64,000 nt of DNA. It comes from Tessaracoccus massiliensis. GTDB lineage: Bacteria; Actinomycetota; Actinomycetes; Propionibacteriales; Propionibacteriaceae. The position numbers and the translations under genes are program-made. Where the stretch lies: assembly GCF_000826065.2 (NCBI RefSeq), contig NZ_LN623541.1, positions 518,484-582,483 on the forward strand. The letters are read 5' to 3'. This document shows, one piece after another, positions 46,570 to 55,264 of the stretch (positions are counted from its first letter, which is position 1; each line of letters opens with the position of its first letter). The notes under the pieces were generated by a model. The model was given only the letters and a program-made list of their open reading frames with translations. It did no database searches and was not told the origin of the DNA.

Positions 46570-47888
46570 GGCAGGTTCCTTCCTTCAACCGTGCACGCCG
46601 TTGCGCACGGGAACGACCGTGGGGTGGGAAGAGCGATTCGGGCACCTTCGGTGGCCAAAGGTGTGCCCGTGGCCACGTCGACAGCGCGGGTGACTGCCCA
46701 GGGCAGTTCGACCACTTCTGGGGCGTCGGAGGTAGCCAGCAGGTACACCACACCGTCGCGTTCAACGGCGTAGGCGCCCTCAGCAAGCGCTAGATAGAGA
46801 GGTTCAGTGTCAAAGATCGCTTCGCCGTTCGCGTCCAACCAGGCCCCGATTTTCTCGAGGCGCTGACGTTGAATGGCCGGGATTGTGCCGTCCGACTTCG
46901 GTCCGACATTGAGCAGAAGGTTCCCGCCTCTACCGACGGTGCTCACGAGGAGATCCAGCAGTTCGGCTGCATCTGAGTAGTCATCGAGCGTCTCTGCCCG
47001 GTTGTAGCCGTAGGACTGTCCGATGCCTCGGCTCTCCTCCCATGGATGGCGAGCGCCGTACCCCTCAATGTCGGAGTACTCCGTGGAGAAGTAGTCGCCG
47101 TGCTGGCCGGGCATGCCGACGTGCATCCGGTCATTGACGACGACCTCGTCACGGTTGGGCGCCTCCCGGTAGAGCCAGGACAGCAGCTCACGGGAGCGGG
47201 TGTAGTCCTCATCGAGATCCCATTCCCCGCCGTCTGTGTAGATCACCGAAGGCTGGTACTTCTCGTTGAGTTCCCTCCACTGCGCGTGGAGGATCTCCTC
47301 TGGGTAGTCCGCGGGATTCATCCCGAATCGCTCCACGTCACGCTCGGGAATGAAGTACCCGCCGTTGCACCGGTGACTGGGGTGGGTCTCCCACTCGGGC
47401 ATGGAGTAATAGAGACCCATCCTCATGCCTTCAGCGCGAACTGCGGCAGCCAGGTCGCCGAGCAGATCACGCTTGGGCCCCACGTCGCCTGAGTTCCAGC
47501 CTGCCTTGTGCGGATTGCCGGTCGGCCACAGGCAGTAGCCGTCGTGGTGCTTAGAGGTGAGGACGACGTAGCGGGCCCCGGCCCGCCGGAACAGGTCGGC
47601 CCAATCGGCCGGATCGAAGTGCTCCGCAGTGAAGAGTGGCGCGAAATCGCGGTAGGCGAAGTCCTGTCCCCATGTCGCTTCGTGGTACCCCTGATCAGCA
47701 TTGCGGTAGTTCCCGTAGACCGATGCGTAGTACCACTCGGCGTAGCCGCCGAACAATTCGTCGGACACTGTACGCCAGGCGGGGACGGAGAACAGCCCCC
47801 AGTGGATGAAGATCCCGAACTTGGCCTGCGGGTACCAGGCCGGGATGGGCCGGGCGTCGAGCTGCGTCCAGGGAAGGGGGTCGTTCAT
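46566..47888 (-). CDS. GH29 alpha-L-fucosidase
   Basis: The 440-residue cytosolic enzyme has no signal peptide. Family 29 motifs are clear: FGIFIHWGLFSVPAWRTVSD, FRRAGARYVVLTSKHHDGYC, and the nucleophile Asp219 in SVIYTDGGEWDLDEDY. It releases L-fucose (or a related sugar) from imported glycosides. It leads the operon with nhaC and is divergent from the FadR-type regulator, whose operators lie in the shared gap. Confidence 0.92.
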   Translation of the reverse strand: MNDPLPWTQLDARPIPAWYPQAKFGIFIHWGLFSVPAWRTVSDELFGGYAEWYYASVYGNYRNADQGYHEATWGQDFAYRDFAPLFTAEHFDPADWADLFRRAGARYVVLTSKHHDGYCLWPTGNPHKAGWNSGDVGPKRDLLGDLAAAVRAEGMRMGLYYSMPEWETHPSHRCNGGYFIPERDVERFGMNPADYPEEILHAQWRELNEKYQPSVIYTDGGEWDLDEDYTRSRELLSWLYREAPNRDEVVVNDRMHVGMPGQHGDYFSTEYSDIEGYGARHPWEESRGIGQSYGYNRAETLDDYSDAAELLDLLVSTVGRGGNLLLNVGPKSDGTIPAIQRQRLEKIGAWLDANGEAIFDTEPLYLALAEGAYAVERDGVVYLLATSDAPEVVELPWAVTRAVDVATGTPLATEGARIALPTPRSFPCATACTVEGRNLP

Positions 47889-47924
47889 GCTGCGGTCCTC
47901 GTTGTACGGCTAGCCTGTGATTAT

Positions 47925-47940
47925 CAATCAACCGTGATTG
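47925..47940. promoter_or_regulatory. Dyad CAATCA-ACCG-TGATTG
   Basis: Perfect 6-bp arms in the fucosidase promoter region, directly beside the first TTGTCTGACAA site. It may be a second regulator site. Confidence 0.45.
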
Positions 47941-47948
47941 TCTGACAA
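47938..47948. promoter_or_regulatory. FadR-type operator, fucosidase side
   Basis: TTGTCTGACAA is a perfect palindrome around one central base and recurs at 47990. The GTC-N-GAC form suits FadR-family GntR regulators. Confidence 0.7.
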
Positions 47949-47989
47949 AGAATACACTTTCGAGCTAGGTTTTTGAGAACAGGGGTCGA

Positions 47990-48002
47990 TTTGTCTGACA
48001 AA
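47990..48002. promoter_or_regulatory. FadR-type operator at the regulator start
   Basis: TTTGTCTGACAAA overlaps the likely TTG start of the regulator gene, 52 to 53 bases from the first site. It indicates autoregulation. Confidence 0.7.
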
Positions 48003-48728
48003 AATGTCGGTACGTCGCGTGGGAGCGCGGTCGACGTGGCCAGAGAGGCGCTCTGCAGGATGCTCGCCACCGGGGAGCTGTCCCCCGGGCAACGACTCCC
48101 TGGCGAGATCGAACTGTGCAATCGTTTCGGTTTGTCCCGCAGCTCCCTGAGGGAGGCACAGAAGATGCTGGTCGCCGTCGGCGTCCTCGATTCCCAGGCA
48201 GGGGGACGCCTCACTGTCTCAGACATGTCCGCAGCAAAGCTCATGACGGGTCTGGCCATGGTGGTCCCGTTACTGCCACTGGAACGGCTGTTGGAGATGT
48301 TCCCTCTCCGGCAGATCCTCGAGGGTCATGCCACTGCCCAGGCCACCTCCCGCATGACGGATGCGGAGCTTGAAGGACTGGTGGCGCTGGCTGCGCAGGT
48401 CGCGGAGTTGACGGCAGAGGATCCCCGCTTCGAGGAACTCGACCAGGAGTTCCATCTACGCATCATTCGCGCTGCAGACGACCCGATGATCCAGGCTCTA
48501 CTTGAGACGATCCATCACCGTGGTGCCGACTACCACGTCCTGGCACACGGGGATCTCAAGCGGACGAGCGACGCCGCTCATGCAAGGATCGCCGACGCGA
48601 TGTATCGCCGGGAACCGATGCTCGCCCGGGCGCTGATGATCCAACACATTCAGGACTCGTACGAGTGGTTGTCGAATCTGCAGCCTGCACCCCGTCCGGA
48701 AGCTTCCGCAGACGAGCAACGGGCCTAG
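47991..48728 (+). CDS. FadR-type GntR regulator
   Basis: About 245 residues from TTG 47991 (AGGGG five bases upstream; TTG 47973 would add six). The winged helix is VAREALCRMLATGELSPGQR, LPGEIELCNRFGLSRSSLRE. The C-terminal all-helical FCD domain follows, with metal or ligand His positions in RQILEGHATAQATS, LDQEFHLRIIRAADD and HHRGADYHVLAHGD. It probably represses the divergent fucosidase-nhaC operon and itself. Confidence 0.88.
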   Translation: MSDKNVGTSRGSAVDVAREALCRMLATGELSPGQRLPGEIELCNRFGLSRSSLREAQKMLVAVGVLDSQAGGRLTVSDMSAAKLMTGLAMVVPLLPLERLLEMFPLRQILEGHATAQATSRMTDAELEGLVALAAQVAELTAEDPRFEELDQEFHLRIIRAADDPMIQALLETIHHRGADYHVLAHGDLKRTSDAAHARIADAMYRREPMLARALMIQHIQDSYEWLSNLQPAPRPEASADEQRA

Positions 48729-49030
48729 GTCGGCCAGCGTCCTTGAGACACCTCCGCCAACGAGACTGCCTCGCGCAGGATGACATCGCGGAGATCGGGC
48801 CGAATCGCGTCGTCAGAAACTAGGTCCACGGGCAGTCCCAGGAGATCCGAAACCTCCACTTGGACTGCCGCCTGCTGCAATAGCCCCGTCGAGCGTTCAG
48901 GCATGACCAGAAGGTCTACGTCCGAGTCGTGAGATGCGGAGCCTCGTGCAATGGACCCGAATATGCGCACATCACGGAGGCCGTGCTCCTCCAACACGGG
49001 CCGGCGACTCCGTCGCTGCGCCCAACTCAA
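48725..49030 (-). CDS. MNT-type nucleotidyltransferase, unpaired
   Basis: The 101-residue protein has the minimal nucleotidyltransferase signature GSIARGSASHDSDVDLLVMP (GSx10DxD), then a helical end. Such proteins are the antitoxin of HEPN-MNT pairs, where they AMPylate the HEPN toxin. No HEPN gene is adjacent: downstream is the convergent regulator and upstream the decayed flavoprotein gene, which it overlaps by four bases. The N-terminus (MSWAQRRSRRPVLEEHG) may be partly non-native. Confidence 0.72.
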   Translation of the reverse strand: MSWAQRRSRRPVLEEHGLRDVRIFGSIARGSASHDSDVDLLVMPERSTGLLQQAAVQVEVSDLLGLPVDLVSDDAIRPDLRDVILREAVSLAEVSQGRWPT

Positions 49031-50370
49031 CCAGCGCCTGCGATGTGTTTGGCCGCGATGTAGCCGAAGACGACGGCGGGGCCGAGCGTCGAGCCGGGGC
49101 CCGGGTACGTGCGACCCATCACGGAGGCCGAACAGTTGCCCGAGGCGTACAGGCCCACGATCACCGAGCCGTCGCCGCGCAGCACGCGGGCGCTGGCGTC
49201 CGTCATCACGCCGCCCTTGGTGCCCAGGTCGCCCGGTACGAGACGGACGGCCTCGAACGGGCCCTTCTCGATGGGCCCCAGGTTGGGGTTGGGGCGCACG
49301 CGGGGATCGCTGTAGTAGCGGTCGTAGGCGGAGTTGCCGCGGCCGAAGTCGTGGTCGATGCCGGTGCGGGCGAACCCGTTGAACCTCTCCACCGTGAGCT
49401 TGAGGTTGGCCCTGTCCACGCCGATCTTGTCGGCCAACTCATCGAGCGTCCTCGCCTTGACCGACGCCTTGTCCTCGGTGCGCGCCTTGTTGACCTTCGG
49501 ATCCAGCGCGTACGAGCGCAGGTACCGCCGACCGTGCCGCGCGTCACAGATCATCCAGTACTGTCCGTGCGCGCCGGAGGGATGCTCGATCATGTGGTGC
49601 CCGAGATCGACGTAGCTCTCCGCCTCGTTGGCGAACCTGTTGCCGTCGCCGTCGACGATGATCGAGAACGGCATCGCCCGCTCGCTCACCAGGAACGCAG
49701 CGCCGCTCTCCCCCACCGGCGGGATGGAGCCACCCCACCAGGCGTCATCCATCAGGTCGACGGCCGCGCCGATCCGCTCCGCAGCCTCGATCGGCCCGCC
49801 CAGGTTACCGTCGGCGCCGGAGGTCCACGTGCCGTCGACGCCCTGGAACTCCTCACGCATCCGGGCGTTGCGGTCGAAGCCACCGGAGGCCACCTGCTTC
49901 TCCCTCTTGACCAGCATGGCGGCCACGCGGCCGGCGAACTTGGCGCCACGCACCATGCCGCCGACGGTGGACCAGGCCCGCGACAGCAACCAGAAGTCGT
50001 CGGTCAGCACCGGCGCCGGGACGCCGTCCTGCCCGCGGGAGCTGTCCCACCAGGGGTCGATCTGCTTGACGTCGACCGGTTGGACTCGATGGCCCGGCCG
50101 ATCTTCCCGCCCGGCAGCTCCGGGTAGTAATCGGGATAGTCCGCGGCGCGGATGAACTGCATGCCCAGCCGCTCGGCGAGCTCGACGAACCCGCCCACGT
50201 TGTCGACGAACGCCTCGCGCCGCTCGATGCTCGACGCCGGGCCGACGTCGCCGATGCACAACTCCAGGTATTCAAGGGCCTCCTCGGGGGAGTCGCCGGC
50301 GCCGTCGCGCTTCATCAGCGGGTTGTTCGGGAGCCAGGCCCCACCGCCGGAGAGGGCGGGTTGGGCCAGA
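49027..50370 (-). pseudogene. Flavoprotein dehydrogenase remnant (KstD/fumarate reductase-like)
   Basis: The recognisable part starts LSGGGAWLPNNPLMKRDGAG near 50365 and continues through FVELAERLGMQFIRAADYPD to GGKIGRAIES. The frame then shifts by one base near 50088 and resumes VQPVDVKQIDPWWDSSRGQD to the C-terminal PGPGSTLGPAVVFGYIAAKH. The N-terminal GxGxxG FAD-binding region is missing: the desaturase stop lies at 50394. With no FAD site and a frameshift it is not functional. The body resembles 3-ketosteroid dehydrogenase-type enzymes; the substrate is uncertain. Confidence 0.8.
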
Positions 50371-50393
50371 ATTGGCGGGAGCCGCGCCGGAAA

Positions 50394-51647
50394 CTAGGAA
50401 GCAACAGCCGCCGGGCGCGGGCGCCACAGGCCGCGGGTGTTGCGCACCACGTCGCCCACGGCCTCGCGGGCAGCGGTGGCTACCTCACGCAGGCGGCTCG
50501 ACCCGGTGCGCTTGTTGGGCAGCGAGTAGCGGAACACCTTCTTCCACGCGGAGGCCACCTGCTGGTGCAGCGGGCCGGAGACGTACTTCAGCCCGTGGCG
50601 TTCCATGATCTCCCGGATGCGGGGGGCGATCTCGGCGTACCGGTTGCTGGGCATGTCCGGGAACAGGTGGTGTTCGACCTGGTGGCTCAGGTTGCCGCTC
50701 ATGAGGTGCATCAGCTTCGAGCCGGTGATGTTGGCAGAGCCCAGCATCTGGCGCAGGTACCACTCGCCGCGGGTCTCCCCCTCGATGGATTCTGTCTCGA
50801 ACGTCTCCACGCCCTCCGGCAGGTGCCCGCACAGGATCACCGAGTGTGTCCACACGTTGCGCAGCGTGTTGGCGATGGCGTTGGCGGCCAGCGTCGTCAA
50901 CGCAGAGCGGCCGGAGAGCAGTGGGTGCACCACGTAGTCCTTGGTCACCTGCTTGCTGAGCTTGGTGAGCATGTTCTTCAGGTCAGCCAGGAACTCGTCG
51001 TGGGGGCGCTTGCCTTCCTTCCACTCCTTGATCTGCATGTCGTAGGCGGCGATGCCGTACTCGAAGAACAGCATGGTGAAGAAGTTGGTGACGGGCTGGA
51101 GCAGGTGCTTGAACTCCCACTCCTGATCCGGGTCGACGCGCATGATGTTGTAGCCCAGGTCGTTGTCCATGCCCACCACGTTGGTGTAGGTGTGGTGCTC
51201 CACGTTGTGGCTGCGCTTCCACTGCTCCGCAGGGGAGGCGAAATCCCACTCCCAGGTGCTGGAATGGATCTTCTTGTCGCGCATCCAGTCCCACTGGCCG
51301 TGCAGGATGTTGTGGCCGATCTCTGTGTTCTCGATGATCTTGGCCACCGTGAGCCCGGTGGTGCCGGCGATGAACGCGGGCGGGAACTTGGAGAACAGCA
51401 GCACGATGCGGCTGCCGGCTTCGAGGATCCGCTGAGTGCGGATCACCTTGCGGATGTAGGCGGCGTCGGCCGCGCCGCGACTGCCCAGGATCTCGTCGCG
51501 CAGCTCATCGAGCTCGCGGCCGATGGCCTCGATCTGCTCCGGGGTCAGGTGCGCGATGGGGTTGGCTTTGCCGGTGGCCGACGTCTCGGCGCGGGCCTGC
51601 GGCGTGCTGGTGGTGATGCGGTTGGAACGAATGGCGGTTGCGGTCAT
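50394..51647 (-). CDS. Membrane acyl desaturase
   Basis: The 417-residue protein is a di-iron fatty acid desaturase with the three histidine boxes: GHNILHGQWDW near 112, HNVEHHTYTN near 147 and HQVEHHLFPD near 333. Membrane segments flank the first two boxes (LLFSKFPPAFIAGTTGLTV). It introduces a double bond into acyl chains using electrons from the neighbouring reductase, whose gene ends ten bases upstream. The pair resembles the DesA3 and Rv3230c system of mycobacteria. Confidence 0.92.
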   Translation of the reverse strand: MTATAIRSNRITTSTPQARAETSATGKANPIAHLTPEQIEAIGRELDELRDEILGSRGAADAAYIRKVIRTQRILEAGSRIVLLFSKFPPAFIAGTTGLTVAKIIENTEIGHNILHGQWDWMRDKKIHSSTWEWDFASPAEQWKRSHNVEHHTYTNVVGMDNDLGYNIMRVDPDQEWEFKHLLQPVTNFFTMLFFEYGIAAYDMQIKEWKEGKRPHDEFLADLKNMLTKLSKQVTKDYVVHPLLSGRSALTTLAANAIANTLRNVWTHSVILCGHLPEGVETFETESIEGETRGEWYLRQMLGSANITGSKLMHLMSGNLSHQVEHHLFPDMPSNRYAEIAPRIREIMERHGLKYVSGPLHQQVASAWKKVFRYSLPNKRTGSSRLREVATAAREAVGDVVRNTRGLWRPRPAAVAS

Positions 51648-51656
51648 GGTGGAACC

Positions 51657-52772
51657 TCAGATGGAGAGACGGCACGCGCCGGCAGCAGCCGACACACAGG
51701 TTTGGATGGAGACGGGGTCGTGGTCGTTGGCGGTGGTGACCTCGCCGGTGCGGAGGTCGCGGACGCTGCCGTCGGTGAGCGGCAGCACACAGTTGAAGCA
51801 GATGCCCATGCGGCAGCCCGACGGCATCAGCACCCCGGCGTCCTCCCCTGCGTCGAGGAGGGTTGTGGCCGCGTCGGCCTCGGTGGTCACGCCGGAGGTC
51901 TCGAACTGCACCGTGCCGCCGTCGCCGACGGCGTGCACGACGGCGCGGAACCGCTCGGTGTGCAACCGCTCGGCGAGCCCGTGCTCAGCCCAGTGGGCCT
52001 CGGCGTCGTCGAGGAGGGCGGTGGGGCCGCAGGCCCAGGTGTGGCGGTCGCGCCAATCTGGCACGACGTCGTCGAGCTGATCGGGGGTGAGGATGCCCTC
52101 AGTGGTGGTGAATCTGGTGACGAGGCGGATGGTGCCGGCCCGGTGCAGGGCACGGAGTTCGCGGAGGAAGAGGGCGTCGGCCTCGGTGGGGGCCGAATGG
52201 ACGACGACGATGTCGGCCGGGAGCGGCCTGTTGCGGAGCATGCCCATCACCGGGGTGAGGCCGGAACCTGCGGTGAGGAACAGTGCGGCCGGGGGTGGGG
52301 CGTGCGGGAGGATGAAGTCGCCGACGGCCTGGTCGAGGTGGATGACCGTGCCCGGGCGGAGGTGCCGCAGGATGTGCCCGCTGACCAGGCCACCGGGGAT
52401 GGCGCGCACCGTGATGGTGAAGGTGTCGCCGCCCACGGGGCTCGTGATGGAGTAGGCGCGCCAAAGCCGCACACCGTCGACGTCGATGCCGATGCGCGTG
52501 TACTGGCCGGGGCGGTGGGTCCTCCAACCGCGGCCGGGGCGGATGGTGACGGTGGTGGCGCCCTCAGTCTCGCGGCTCACGTCGACGACGCGGCCGCGCA
52601 GATCCGCGCCGGAGCGGAGAGGGTCGAGGAGATCGAGAAAGTCTTCAGGAACAAGCGGTGTGGCAAGGGCTTCTGCCACCTTGCGGGCGCCCTTCCCGAA
52701 TCCGATGAGCGCTCGCTTCACCACCGAGGGTGTGTTAGCCGTTGGCTGGGCCACAAGGCCCGATGCGGTCAT
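51657..52772 (-). CDS. Ferredoxin reductase with C-terminal 2Fe-2S domain
   Basis: In this 371-residue protein the FAD-binding part shows LWRAYSITSPVGGDTFTITV (RxYS motif). The NAD(P) part shows FLTAGSGLTPVMGMLRN. The plant-type ferredoxin domain at the end has three clustered ligands in SGCRMGICFNCVLPL and the fourth Cys in SIQTCVSAAAGA. It passes electrons from NAD(P)H to the desaturase. The ATG at 52772 is close to the Tn5564-like insertion, which sits 32 bases upstream and may replace its promoter. Confidence 0.92.
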   Translation of the reverse strand: MTASGLVAQPTANTPSVVKRALIGFGKGARKVAEALATPLVPEDFLDLLDPLRSGADLRGRVVDVSRETEGATTVTIRPGRGWRTHRPGQYTRIGIDVDGVRLWRAYSITSPVGGDTFTITVRAIPGGLVSGHILRHLRPGTVIHLDQAVGDFILPHAPPPAALFLTAGSGLTPVMGMLRNRPLPADIVVVHSAPTEADALFLRELRALHRAGTIRLVTRFTTTEGILTPDQLDDVVPDWRDRHTWACGPTALLDDAEAHWAEHGLAERLHTERFRAVVHAVGDGGTVQFETSGVTTEADAATTLLDAGEDAGVLMPSGCRMGICFNCVLPLTDGSVRDLRTGEVTTANDHDPVSIQTCVSAAAGACRLSI

Positions 52773-52803
52773 AGCCCAACCCTACGCGACCGTAGGTTAG
52801 GTT

Positions 52804-52808
52804 CCTAG
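52804..52808. repeat. CCTAG direct repeat, left of the transposon
   Basis: Recurs at 55248-55252 next to the right terminal repeat. It is the likely target duplication (4 or 5 bases). Confidence 0.6.
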
Positions 52809-53794
52809 ATGTGATGTCCAGGGACGTTGTTGAGTCGGTCGAAGGGTACGCCGCCAATCGCAGAGTGGTGTCGGTGGTGGTTGTAGAAGTGGAGCCAGCC
52901 GGGCAGCGCCAGGCGTCGTTCGGCCTCTGAACCGTAAAACCTGGCATAGGCCCAGCCGTCCCCGAGCGTGCGGTGGAATCGCTCGATCTTCCCGTTCGTC
53001 TGCGGCCGGTAGGGGCGTGTCCGCTTGTGTCGGATGCCGAGCCGAGCGCAGAAGTCCCTCCATGCGTGGGATCTGTATGCCGACCCGTTGTCGGATAGGA
53101 CTCGCTCGACGGTCACGCCTCGTTCGGCGAACCAGGCCACGGCGCGTTCGAGAACTCCCACCGCTGTGCTCGCCTGCTCATCCGACCAGATTTCTGCGTA
53201 TGCGACGCGGGAGTGGTCATCGATGACTGTGTGAACGAACGCCGTCCCGGTGCGCGGCTTGTGATCTTTTCCTCGTGGTAATCCCGGAGTCGCGAGCTTG
53301 TTCCGTGCGCCTTGCTGCCGACCTACGTAACGATGTCCACCGCCGTCGGGGATGTTGCCGAACTTCGTGACATCGACATGAATCAACGATCCCGGATGAG
53401 GATGCTCATATCGCCGCAATGGCTCGCCAGTGACACGATCGATATGCGAGAGGCGGTTCACGCGGCAACGGACGAGGACCGCGTGAACAGTCGACGTCGA
53501 GAGACCAAGTCGCGCAGCGATCTGGGCTGGCCCCAGTCGAAGCCGCCAGCGCAGGTTGATGATCTTCTTCTTGACATGCTCGGGCGTCCTGCCTGGGATC
53601 CGGTGCGGCTTGCTGGAGCGATCCTGCATCCCAAACTCACCCTCTTCCCGGTAGCGGCCTGCCCATTTCCGGGCAGTGATCGGGGAGACCATGAACATCT
53701 TTGCGGCGATCGTGGCCGGATAGCCGTCTTCGACAATCAGCCGAGCTAACCGGAGACGGGCACGAGGAGTGAGAAGAGCGTTCGGATGGGTCAT
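52805..53794 (-). CDS. IS481-family transposase
   Basis: From ATG 53794 the 329-residue protein has an N-terminal helix-turn-helix (LTPRARLRLARLIVEDGYPA, ARLGLSTSTVHAVLVRCRVN) and an rve-type DDE core: HVDVTKFGNIPD, AYAEIWSDEQAST, VLSDNGSAYRSHAW and RTRPYRPQTNGKIERFHRTL with the final Glu. The last codon before the stop is inside the element and the TAG itself is formed with the flanking CCTAG. The larger open frame upstream is antisense-like and not coding. Confidence 0.93.
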   Translation of the reverse strand: MTHPNALLTPRARLRLARLIVEDGYPATIAAKMFMVSPITARKWAGRYREEGEFGMQDRSSKPHRIPGRTPEHVKKKIINLRWRLRLGPAQIAARLGLSTSTVHAVLVRCRVNRLSHIDRVTGEPLRRYEHPHPGSLIHVDVTKFGNIPDGGGHRYVGRQQGARNKLATPGLPRGKDHKPRTGTAFVHTVIDDHSRVAYAEIWSDEQASTAVGVLERAVAWFAERGVTVERVLSDNGSAYRSHAWRDFCARLGIRHKRTRPYRPQTNGKIERFHRTLGDGWAYARFYGSEAERRLALPGWLHFYNHHRHHSAIGGVPFDRLNNVPGHHI

Positions 53795-54969
53795 CAATTG
53801 GCCTCCGCCGCGGTCTTCGTAAGCGCGCGTCTGGTGAGAAGCATGATGACGAGAGCGATCGCTGTCAGCACCGAAGCGACCCAAACCGGCGCGAGCAGCC
53901 CCAGCCCGGTCGCGAGCCCGAGCGCACCAAGCACGGGCCCCGCTGCAGCTCCGATATTCAATGCTGCGGTTGCGTACGAACCGCCCATCGTTGGCGCACC
54001 CGATGCTGCATACAGCACACGCGTGATCAGAGTACTGCCGACGCCGAACGACAGGAATCCCTGAACGAGGACGAGGACGATAAGCGCAACGGGATGAGAT
54101 GCGACCACTGCCAACACGATCCAGCCTGTCAGCAATAGCGGTCCGCCGACTGCGAGCACGAGGCCAGGTCGTTGATCTGATAGTCGTCCTGCGATCGTGA
54201 CGCCAAGGAACGATCCGATGCCGAACATCACCAGCGCGACGGACACCCACGCTTCGGCCAAGCCCGCGGTCTCGGTCACGATGGGTGCCAGGAAGGTGAA
54301 TGCCGCAAAGGTCCCTCCGTTGATCAGCGCTCCGAGTGCCATGGCCAGGATGAGCCGCGGCGTCGCCAACTGGCTGAGCTCGACACGGAGCCTTGGTGAG
54401 GTCGCGCTAGTCTCGCTCCGACCAACATTGTTCGTGACGCCACGAATGACTCCAACGGCCGCGGGAATACAGAGGATGGCGATCGCCCAGAACGTCGTTC
54501 GCCAGCCCAGCGCTGTGCCGAGCAGTGCCCCGGCGGGGACGCCCACGACGGTTGCGATCGTCGTGCCGGAGAGCAGGATCGACAGTGCACGCCCCTTCTG
54601 GTTCGCTGGCACGAGGGTAGTGGCCGTGCTCAGTGCTACGGCGAGGAATCCTGCGTTTGCGAGAGCGCTGAGCACCCGGGTGATGAGCAGGAGAGAGAAC
54701 ACTGGTGTCATCGCTCCGATGACGTGGCTTCCCGCGAACACGAGAAGGCAAACGATCAATGTGAGCCGCGGTGGCCAACGGCGAGCGAATGCCGCCATCA
54801 CTGGCGCGCCGACGACCATACCGACTGCGAATGCGGAGGTCAGCAGGCCCGCAGTGCCGACCGAGACGTCAAGTTCGGTCGCGATCGCGGGGAGCAATCC
54901 CGCGAGCATGAATTCTGAAGTGCCCATGACGAAGACCGCCAGGGCAAGCATGTAAAGGGCAAAAGGCAT
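53794..54969 (-). CDS. cmx: Chloramphenicol exporter, Cmx type
   Basis: The 391-residue MFS protein has twelve membrane helices. The start MPFALYMLALAVFVMGTSEF and the motif LLTSAFAVGMVVGAPVMAAF are typical of the Cmx/Cml drug:H+ antiporters. I believe it is identical or nearly so to corynebacterial Cmx, from memory of its length and ends. It expels chloramphenicol across the membrane. It is transcribed before the transposase and its stop overlaps the transposase ATG. Confidence 0.85.
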   Translation of the reverse strand: MPFALYMLALAVFVMGTSEFMLAGLLPAIATELDVSVGTAGLLTSAFAVGMVVGAPVMAAFARRWPPRLTLIVCLLVFAGSHVIGAMTPVFSLLLITRVLSALANAGFLAVALSTATTLVPANQKGRALSILLSGTTIATVVGVPAGALLGTALGWRTTFWAIAILCIPAAVGVIRGVTNNVGRSETSATSPRLRVELSQLATPRLILAMALGALINGGTFAAFTFLAPIVTETAGLAEAWVSVALVMFGIGSFLGVTIAGRLSDQRPGLVLAVGGPLLLTGWIVLAVVASHPVALIVLVLVQGFLSFGVGSTLITRVLYAASGAPTMGGSYATAALNIGAAAGPVLGALGLATGLGLLAPVWVASVLTAIALVIMLLTRRALTKTAAEAN

Positions 54970-55225
54970 CGAGTACTCCGAGGTGTGAGATCAAGAAATG
55001 GTTCTTCTTGTCACCACGGCCAGCGCCCCGGGTACGCCAGACATACGCCCACACAGATCGTGGGCGTCGTAACTAGTGGTTCAAGGGGCTGGCGGTGTGA
55101 CCGACAACCCCTGACCTGTCTGATTCGGGACTCGACATGCCCCAAACTCTAACATGCCTTCAATGGCAAGCGGTCTGGACAAATACTTCTTGAATCGGCA
55201 CGGTGTCATTACGGGCGGGGGCCAG
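54970..55225 (-). promoter_or_regulatory. cmx leader region
   Basis: About 256 bases without a confident gene lie between the right transposon end and cmx. A hairpin (CGCCCAC with GTGGGCG, 55046-55066) and short open frames are visible. Related exporter genes are controlled by leader-peptide attenuation, so this region may do that; I could not pick the leader. Confidence 0.4.
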
Positions 55226-55264
55226 AACAACGTCCCTGGACATCACACCTAGTAAGGCACCGCA

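Larger units (their letters stand above)
52809..55247 (-). mobile_element. Tn5564-like transposon with IS481-type transposase and exporter
   Basis: Inverted repeats of 22 bases beginning TGTGATGTCCAGGGACG lie at 52810-52831 and 55226-55247. Between them are a transposase gene and a chloramphenicol exporter gene on the minus strand, which overlap as TGATGA. From memory this matches the corynebacterial transposon Tn5564 in content, though Tn5564 is longer. The right side abuts the conjugation fragment. Confidence 0.82.

Noticed and set aside
50361..52808. 815-residue plus-strand frame over the desaturase and reductase genes
   Set aside because: Antisense to two intact enzymes; no recognisable motif of its own.
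53800..54250. Extended 481-residue transposase starting at 54250
   Set aside because: The first 150 residues are out-of-frame sequence under cmx; the family start MTHPNALLTPRARLRLARLI is at 53794.
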